DNA from: Phoronis australis
Taxonomy: Eukaryota; Phoronida; Phoronidae
Length of the DNA stretch: 64,000 bases
Assembly: GCA_002633005.1 (NCBI GenBank)
Contig: NMRA01000176.1
Coordinates: forward strand, 628,175 to 692,174
Direction: 5' to 3'
Shown here: piece after piece, positions 56,377 through 64,000 of the stretch
Layout: each line of letters starts with the position of its first letter
How positions within the stretch are numbered: position 1 is the first letter of the stretch
The notes under the pieces: generated by a model
Told to the model about the DNA's origin: nothing
The model's input: only the letters and a program-made list of their open reading frames with translations
Databases searched by the model: none
Position numbers and translations under genes: made by a program

Positions 56377-59300
56377 CTGTAAAGACAACAGGACAATGGT
56401 TAGATTCAAGCATTCAAAGCACGGAAACGCATTTAAGTCCAGTCTTGCTTTAACATAGACAAAGTTACGCGGTGTGGTTCTTCTAGTTTGAACACTAGGC
56501 CCTCTCCACACGAGTCAGACTTCGCTTTACTCAGATAAAGCAACTCAGTCCGGTTGGATCTGACTCATGCAAATTTTACCGCAGTTCTCAAAAAATTTGA
56601 AAACATCTTCTTGCCACAAAAATAAAAGAACTTCTGAGCTGAAATCTTCAGGAAATGGCTGAACAATCAATCTTATTTCCTAAACGATTTTCACCAAATT
56701 CGTGAGAGGTACATGTACACGAATTTTGGCGAAACTTATCAACCGTCTTTGGAAAACTGTTAAACTAATGGTGACATTTCTGAATACCAATTGCAACGTT
56801 CATCACTGGAGCACAGCAAATATTCTGTAGCACAGAGGGCATAAAGCACAGTGGAATGCCTGATGTTTCACAACCTCATTTTGGGAACTACTGTGGAAAC
56901 AATCACGGAGGTGCCATGATCCGCAGTAAGTGACTAGATAGTCACCACCTAGACATCTACAGTATTCCCAACAATTGAGATTGAAAGACCGTGAAAACAC
57001 AGAACACCTGGGATGAAATCTTGCAAGCAATCTGACACTGTGGCCAACATACAAGCTTGTTATTGTAATGTAAAGGGTGTTTCGAAAATGGACCAAATAT
57101 AAAAGACATTGTAAAAGGTCCCGATTTTTGGTGCATTTTCTTACAAGTGGAGAACTATTTTTTATGGATATACTCGATTCTCTTCGCCGGGTCAACTGGC
57201 TAAGATATCTGATTGGTTCTCAGTGACGACTCCTGGCTCACAGATGAATCAGACGTCTTAGCCAGTTGACTCAGTGCAACCAGCAAAGTCAATTAAGTGC
57301 AGCCTAAGTGTTGATGATATAGATGTCCAGAGATATCAATCACACATACATGTAGCACCATGATAGTGATTAGCTGGAGAGCACTAGGCGCTATACCTCG
57401 AGGGCGTGGCAACGACAACGAATCAAATCATCTGGCAGCCACTATTCCCAAAAGCTTGTAAGCCCAAGCGCACCTTGCTCTAGTGGGGTCAAGAAGAGTC
57501 ACTTGAAAAACCACAGCTGCAGTTAACCATGCTGCTTGTAGGCCAGACACTTTTTCATCACTATGTCGATGACTACTGTCTTATTACATTTAATGCTGAG
57601 GTAGTTAAAACATGAATATTTGAATTGCACAGTTCACTCTAAAAAATCATTTTCCCAATATTATTTACTGTAATAGGATTTCATGATTTTGCTTCCATTA
57701 ACCAAATCAAGCAACAGCTAATGCATACATGCAAAATTTTCAAATTCGCAATTTGGCCAACTCCAATATAACCTTAAGCGTTTTCTTGAATCGCTGATAG
57801 TTTTGATGTTCCTGTTGAGTACGAAAAGACAATCCCATCACAGTAGGGAATATTACGACAATGATCATTTTATGAGTAAAAGGCCCAATTCGACTTTCGT
57901 TTTTCAGCCACCTCGACAGGGTGAAATGCATCTTCAACCATTTGAAAGTCAGGCGACTTTTTCGTTGCAGAGCAGTAAGCAGCGACAGTAAAGAGATCAA
58001 TTTAATCCTTCCTCTGGCATTTGCAGTAGCGCCACTGTTGTGCGGCAATCAAACTAGAAGACCTTATTTTGTTACAACTGCTTCATTTAAACGCTCATTT
58101 TTTATTACGGTAAAACTTCACCAATTTAGCACACAACGTGGTGGACAGGTGAAATTCCATTTTTCATAAATGATGTAATATTACTGGCACAGTAGCAGAA
58201 TGATGCTTTGTCATGTCCAATTTCTGTATCACAGCTTCCAGCAGAAACATATTTTGAAAAATTGTGGGCATTCTCAACAATGTTAGATTACCTCGGAAAG
58301 TGAAACAAATGCAATATCGACAATTATTTTCATCCGAAATTGGTAACATCACCCGGAAGCTGACCATATCGGAGTCCAAATTTCATAAATCACACTCGAC
58401 GACTTAATTAAAAATGCCCATCTGCCTCAGACTTACAGACGCCGCCTGCAGTATTTTGATAAAGCTATCAAGCCAAGGCGATTGAAAATGTTCAATTACT
58501 GTAACTGCTCTGTTGTGTCACTTTGATGAACTTATCCAGGGAGCTAACCATGCATTACACATTTATCAACAAACTACAATGAAAGTGCTAATTCCTTTAT
58601 GGACTAGGCTGACTAAAACAACAGCAAGTTTTGAACTCCTACTCAACCTCCATCGGTAAAAAGTTTACGCAGTTTTATCATTCCTGTCTCAAAAAAATAA
58701 AAACTGGTTTCGTTCATCCAATTAGACAAGTCCATGCTGCCTCCACTCAGCGTGGCCGACAGACGGGTGGCCTCTCCATAAACTCCTGAATGTTTTCATT
58801 TGACCTCAAGCACAATGACTGTGACGGAGATCAGTCTTTGATCTCGTTGATGGAATAAAGGACTTTTCGATACAAAAGTTGACTGACTTTGATAGTTTAG
58901 CCAGGGTTAAGCATAACTTGCCGAAATCTTTTGGCATACAGTATGGATTAGGATGTGCCCCCCTTTGCGTATCACCTAATACACCTTAATATGTAAGTTA
59001 TTAGATAATGTCGTCCACACTTGGTATATACATAAACTTCAGACCGATATAACACTAAAACTGCTTCGGAATATTCTGGGTATCAGACATGCAGATTTTT
59101 CAGAAAATGTGCATGTTTCAGCTGTGAGTCGGGGTGCTTAAACCCATCTCTTATTAATAAGCACGATGACACCGTGAGATGAGTAGGTTCCTGTCCAGTA
59201 TCTAACCAGTTTAACAACTTCATAGTTACACGCTTATTTCTATTTAAGTTAATATATTTTTCTGTAGTTATATTTAAGCCAATACATGACACCAACTGAA

Positions 59301-62300
59301 CCAAGTCAGAAATCAATCATTGACTTGGCATCGACTAGATAAGCACTATTTGCCTGTTCTTCACTGCATTGTACGAAATTCACTTATTTCTGTATGATCT
59401 AATCCAATACTTACTAAAACTTCTGTGTAAGTTTAAGATAAGACCGTAAACAAAATTTGTGAATATTGTACCAAGTGACCGTGTTCACAACACACAGAAA
59501 CGCAATGTGCATGGAAATGTTATTTATCATGTTACACAATACAATGTTGATAGATGTTCAACAGCAAGGAAACACTTGTCTGGCAGACATGAGCATGACG
59601 ACTGTTAACAAAAAGGAACAACAACGTGTGAAGCTGAGTTATAAACTTGATTTTGGTAAAAAAAAACTTTTAATTCAGACCGTTTGTTACTTTAAAGCTG
59701 GTCGTGTTGTGTTTCTTAACTCAGATTAGAAGCGAATGCGGGGATTGGGACAAACATGAGGTTCGTGAATTGTTTAACAAGCATCACTTCGAGAGATAAG
59801 AAACTATAAACTCATCTTAAGCCCAAAATCATTTCTAACCTGTGTGAGGAAAAAAATTCTGATTAGAGTTTTATTTAGTTTTTGGTCAAAGTCAAAATTT
59901 AAGTTCCTTGATGAAATGTGGGTTAGTACTACCTTTAGCGGTGTTCCGGAAATTGCATGTTGTCCACAACGACTTTCTACCCAATTATTACATAAATAAC
60001 AAACATTAAAACTACCATTCAGCCCAGCCCTTTAAGTTGTAAATAGGATTTTCATGCCAACTGAACAATACCCCGACATGAAAACTAAGAGGGAAACACG
60101 TCCCTATCATGCTCTGGCAAGGAAATATAAAGACTTGTACGTTGGATGTTCGCTGTTACTCACAGCTGTGCTGAGAACAGGACTGATTGGGTGGACCTTA
60201 CTTATGTGCTACACAGTGTAGCTTGGTTAGCGATAGCCATAATACACGTGACTTGAAATGTGACACATACCACTCCAACCTCAGGAAACAGCATTAACAC
60301 TGTCTTTTAACAAAAGGAAAATAAAATTAAAAGTAGGAAGTACAAAAACAGAACTAAACAAAACACTACATCCAAAACACCCACTGCATAGGACTACTCA
60401 AGCCAGTAATCCACTTACCTCTAATTTTTGGGAGATTTGCTTTAAAAAACCAATAAGAATTGCTCACTAAAACACACTGGAACTCAAACAAACAGACAAC
60501 CAAGGGTGAAAAGATACCTAGTTGAAATGTAGCGCTTTACTGAGGAACGAGGCATTTCAAAAAGACAGATTCGAGAGGAAATATCTACGTGTGTATTTGA
60601 AACTGGGAACACACCTGTATGTTTTACAATAATTGTAAGATGCAGATAATGCCTTGGTCACGTACAGCCTGCGACACCAATCCGATGAGTTTTGTCACAG
60701 AAAAATTGTTACATAAACCGACAATCGGAGAAGGCTGGGTGTCGATGTTAAAAACCCCCAATCATCACTACTCATCTGATCAGTGTCGCAAGATGGTGCC
60801 AAGCACTGCCATTAACGTGACGAAGGCATATGGCCAGCACACGCTGCATTCACTGCTGAAAATGTTAACAAATTCGCTCCTTCCCTTTAACTGTAAACCT
60901 ACCTGGACAACAGAGGCTTCTCCGAGAGGCACATCATCAGATTTTAGTGCCACCTTTTGGACAATAGCACTGGAATCTGCCTCCAGAACGATTCTGAAAC
61001 ATAATGGCGAGTTTGTGTTCTAATGAAGGGCGAACGACTCAGAAATCAATTGACTACTGGGGGCTCTTTCAGAAACGTCCATCACAGTGAATTCGCGTCC
61101 ACAAACAACCACAAATAGGGATTAGTCGGAAAAAAGTGGTGTGATAACTAAAGGCTGCTTCAAAAAATTGTATTCTGCCGCCTGTAGCTAGCACCCTCAT
61201 TCAGCCATGGTCTGTTAAGGTATGATGTAAGCGGAAGGTATCACTTTGTAGACAGTTTGGCAATCATAAGAGAAGTCTGACAACAAAGTGACCAGTTTAA
61301 AAGTAACCAACGTGGCATATTTTAAGGATATTTTTAAAGGTAAAAATCTGAATGTATTCAGATCTTGTTCACATGTTCCACATGTACCAGACATGCAAAA
61401 CCATTAACAAAGAGACTTCATGTTTTTTGGAACATCACTTACGATGCCCCGTGAGAGCATTTTACTGGTGCCGGCTTTTCAAAAACCACCTATACCATAA
61501 AACAACCTTTTGAACAAATCACAACATGGTCAAATGTTTGGCTATGTGTAACATTTCTTTGATAGCGATATGCTTAGGAATATTCCTTTTGGAGGCACCT
61601 GTGATTTAAATCTATTGAAATTCGAGTAACATTTAACAAACACTGACTTCGATACCATGAGCAATCTTTGAGAAATGTGTATGGTATGCTGCGTGTCACA
61701 TTTTTTAAGGCCTTGCTTAATATTTTCAAAAATAGTTTTCAACATTAAACGCACAACCTTCGAGTGAAGGAGTAAAATAATAAAGAACCCTGAACAGGGC
61801 CAGTCTCAGTCTTACCCTCCGTCACATATCTCGTCTACGGCCAGGAATACGCCATCTAAATTGTCGAGTAGGACTCTCTTCTCAACGTTCTTCCGCAACA
61901 TCTGACTGATGGCGTCGTAGAATGCATTCAGCACATTGGCCAGTATTAGCTGTTAAAATGTATGGCATCGTAAAATGCATTCAGCACATTGGCCAGTATT
62001 AGCTGTTAAAATGTATAGCATCGTAGAATGCATTCAGCACATTGGCCAGTATTAGCTGTTAAAATGTAGACATCAACATGTATGTGAGACAGATTGTACC
62101 GGGAATTTCCAAATAGAAGCCTACTCAAAACGTCGCCGATGGGCATATATTGGGAAGATTTCCTAAAAAGAATGCCCATGGATGCATTTTTGGTAACTGT
62201 TGCATGTTTTAAAAAACCTGATGGATTGTTCTAAAATATGTATATGTTTTGATGCAAAATTCTATTAATTTTGAAAGGGACAAAATATTTTTGAATCCTG

Positions 62301-62922
62301 ATTTCACTTCATATGACTAACATTGATATTGTTTGACTTTGTTGGTAACTAACTGCATTAGCACAGTATGAAGGATAATTTTAACAACACGGATTACACC
62401 CTTTTCTGAAAAGTATGCCTATATTCAGTTTCATCTGACATTTTTGAATGGTAGTTTTCGAAACATACGCCCATGGGCCTATTTTCGGAAATTCCCAGTG
62501 ATAAAAAGTTGATGCGCGGCAAGATGAAAAACATGATTGTGGAAAACTAATTTTAATCCAATGGAATTTTGTGAAACAACATTTTTACCTAATTCCCACA
62601 AGAACGGATTGCATCTTTCTCTTTGCTAACTTAAAAAAAAGTAAAAAACAACAGAACCATAAATCATGGTGTGAGAGCGAAACGTAGTGCAAAACGAAAT
62701 GAGTCAATTTTGCCAGGCAAATTGCACTAAAACAAAATTAAAATTGCATCTGACAATGTTATTATTTACCATTATTTGTATGATCAGATGTCCGATGAGC
62801 CTTAAAGTGATTCTCAACATTAAAACGTACCTCGTTTTCCTGTGCGCTGCCCACTACATAAAAGAATAAATCCACGTTGCTTCTGTACACACAGGTCAAG
62901 CCCTCAAACATTACAATCTCCG
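56329..62922 (-). CDS. COPZ1: Coatomer subunit zeta (zeta-COP), 5' exons outside window
   Basis: Small subunit of the COPI vesicle coat that carries cargo between Golgi cisternae and back to the ER. It partners gamma-COP in the adaptor-like F-subcomplex and has a longin-type fold. Four exons are present: 62922-62831, 61949-61816, 60993-60903 and 56376-56329. All are GT/AG with matching phase, giving about 121 residues. The vertebrate protein has about 177 residues, so roughly 56 N-terminal residues are missing and should lie beyond base 64000. Characteristic segments are [50 protein letters not shown] and the C-terminal [15 protein letters not shown]. Intron 3 here is 4.5 kb. Identity is firm; assignment to COPZ1 rather than COPZ2 assumes a single invertebrate gene. 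Confidence 0.95.
57191..57270. repeat. Inverted repeat with 24-bp arms (COPZ intron)
   Basis: GTCAACTGGCTAAGATATCT, continuing GATT (57191-57214), pairs with AATC and AGACGTCTTAGCCAGTTGAC (57247-57270) across a 32-base loop, with three mismatches in the arms. Could be a small MITE or a hairpin in the pre-mRNA. Confidence 0.75.
57300..60600 (-). other. Remainder of the large COPZ intron
   Basis: AT-rich intronic sequence with a dispersed repeat end at about 58108-58135 (GGTAAAACTTCACCAATTTA). Short ORFs inside are unsupported. Confidence 0.5.
60903..60993 (-). CDS. COPZ1: COPZ exon (third in window)
   Basis: Acceptor TTATGTTTCAG, donor GTCCAG|GTAGGT. Encodes [20 protein letters not shown] and [10 protein letters not shown]. 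Phase 2 to phase 0. Confidence 0.93.
61816..61949 (-). CDS. COPZ1: COPZ exon (second in window)
   Basis: Acceptor ATTTTAACAG, donor GGAGG|GTAAGA. Encodes [20 protein letters not shown] and [20 protein letters not shown]. The acceptor and first 33 bases are part of a 53-bp tandem triplication, so two extra copies of the acceptor lie upstream. Confidence 0.94.
61917..62074 (-). repeat. COPZ1: 53-bp tandem triplication covering a COPZ splice acceptor
   Basis: Three units start at 61917, 61970 and 62023 (53, 53 and 52 bases), nearly identical, each with AATGCATTCAGCACATTGGC and the acceptor-containing TAGCTGTTAAAATG on the plus strand. Each contains the first 33 coding bases of the exon. Confidence 0.95.
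62098..62503. mobile_element. Probable 400-bp TIR element
   Basis: The left end CCGGGAATTTCCAAATAGAA, then GCC and GATGGGC, faces the right end GCCCATGGGCCTATTTTCGG followed by AAATTCCCAGT. A related right-type end occurs at about 44247-44305 inside the hAT element. AT-rich interior, no ORF. It sits in a COPZ intron. Confidence 0.6.
62831..62922 (-). CDS. COPZ1: COPZ exon (first in window)
   Basis: Acceptor ATTTTTTTTAG, donor GAG|GTACGT. Encodes [20 protein letters not shown] and [10 protein letters not shown]. Begins with two bases of a split codon and ends in phase 0. Confidence 0.93.
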
Positions 62923-63890
62923 CTAAAAAAAATACAAAAATTAACAGCAATGCGGTACACACTCAACTCCGCTAAACACTGCTCCCTTTACAAATTAACG
63001 GAAAATTGCCTTGGAAACAAATCATTCATCTCTTGTTTTATTATTCAACTTTGCATAAAACTACAGTAAGTCTACACTTATTTCACACACAAAGAATTGA
63101 CAAAACTAATTTTCCATTTTTCAAAGGCATGTTACTTTACTGCAAATATTGGAAAATTTGCCAAAAAATTATTTTATCGTATCAACACGGTACAAACCAT
63201 GCTAGTGCTAAACTAAAAATTTCTGCATATTTTTACGAAGGAATTTGATAAAAAATTGAATTGTTGGTCATATTGCGTGCTAAATTTGTGAAGAATTACT
63301 GTAACAGTAGTCCTAATGTTTATCCAAATTAGCAACTCATGCCACTTATTGATTTGCATCATCTGATTTCGGTGTTGCACACCTGACAATAGAGTCACAT
63401 GACCAAATGGATGATTCGCTAAGATCGAACTCGCATGGAGAGTGCACTGTTGCTATGGAACTGAGACAAAACTTGTCACTTATACACTAATTCGCATAGT
63501 ATTAGGTCTAGGTAGCAAATATACAAATCCATTAACCAAAATAACAAGCCACTGTGACTACAAAACTTAAATCAGGACTCGGCAATTGACCAATCGAAGC
63601 CTGCGATTCTGGAAAAACTGCTCGAAGCCTGGCATGTGTGGTCATGGGCTTTGGTCCTCATTAGTTGGTGGAGAATACATACTTGGAAGATTTTAGACTC
63701 GACTAGCTCTTGGCAGATTGCTAAAAACTTAAAAATCAAATTCTACTTTCTTTCTATTTTCAGAAAAAGCACTGCTACTGAGCTAAATTTTATGCTTTTG
63801 TAGATATTTGGCTGAATGTAAACATGTCTAAATAAGGTCTTAAAGTAACCTTAACTTATTGTCATAGTGACAACAGGCATCACAATAGCG
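62923..63890 (-). other. COPZ intron, no recognisable exon
   Basis: Searched by eye for the expected N-terminal COPZ exon(s) (an ILDNDG-type longin strand) on the minus strand without success. A dispersed repeat end lies near 63266-63292. Confidence 0.5.
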
Positions 63891-63894
63891 ACCG

Positions 63895-64000
63895 TGTATG
63901 ATTGGCGAGGTTGTTTCTGTAAAAACTACCGTAATCGTTCGGGTTAGCGCCCTGGGCGGTTAAATTGGCGAATCCAAAAAATCGGGGGAGGGCGGTTAAC
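63895..64000. repeat. Possible truncated transposon end at window edge
   Basis: ACTACCGTAATCGTTCGGGT followed by TAGCGCCCTGGGCGG looks like the terminal sequence of a DNA transposon continuing past the window. Not verifiable here. Confidence 0.3.

Noticed and set aside
57191-57270. Hairpin as a microRNA precursor
   Set aside because: The stem fits in length, but the 32-base loop, symmetric arms and abundance of MITE-like palindromes nearby make a transposon origin more likely. No small-RNA data to support otherwise.

Overview
The window is eukaryotic nuclear DNA, about 60% A+T. It comes from an invertebrate animal, most likely marine. The evidence is short exons with GT/AG introns, two conserved animal housekeeping genes, and dense, diverse transposable elements: an LTR retrotransposon, a Penelope-like element, hAT, tRNA-derived SINEs and many MITEs. 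The octamer TACATGTA is strikingly over-represented, and local duplications suggest a heterozygous diploid assembly. Lancelet, mollusc, hemichordate and cnidarian all fit; the sequence alone does not decide. There is one 906-base gap and three single-N joins.

Layout. 1-14 kb: mostly repeats. These are a TIR element, a large foldback, a short-LTR gypsy-type retrotransposon truncated at a single-N join, and direct repeats around the gap; a doubtful gene end lies at 2.6-3.0 kb. 14.5-18.9 kb (+): mitochondrial ribosomal protein L10 in five exons, the first tentative, encoding about 240 aa, with part of its last coding exon copied into the 3' UTR. 19-25 kb: a GC-rich minisatellite, a broken ORF and three MITE-like elements. 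25-40.1 kb (-): a complete multi-exon gene with signal peptide, LolA-like extracellular modules, a possible SEA-like segment, one transmembrane helix and a short tail (about 690 aa). Its first exon is duplicated 1 kb away, on the far side of a divergently oriented THAP-domain ORF.

41.6-48 kb: a transposon cluster. A 2.8-kb hAT-type element has an 8-bp target duplication. There are three copies of a 250-270 bp MITE, one nested inside the hAT element. About 300-bp tandem repeats and a 22-bp minisatellite with an inverted partner array follow. 50.4-52.1 kb: Penelope-like remnant with a GIY-YIG domain and an inverted terminal arm. 53.5-54.2 kb: a 702-bp TIR element with repeated internal CACG/CTCCGG motifs. 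56.3-62.9 kb (-): the last four exons of coatomer subunit zeta, whose 5' exons lie beyond the window. One COPZ acceptor site is triplicated by a 53-bp tandem repeat.

The three recognised cellular genes (MRPL10, the LolA-like receptor-like protein, COPZ) have unrelated roles: mitochondrial translation, cell surface, and COPI vesicles. They show no operon-like relationship. Exon calls come from splice signals, phase consistency across junctions and remembered family similarity; no database search was run.
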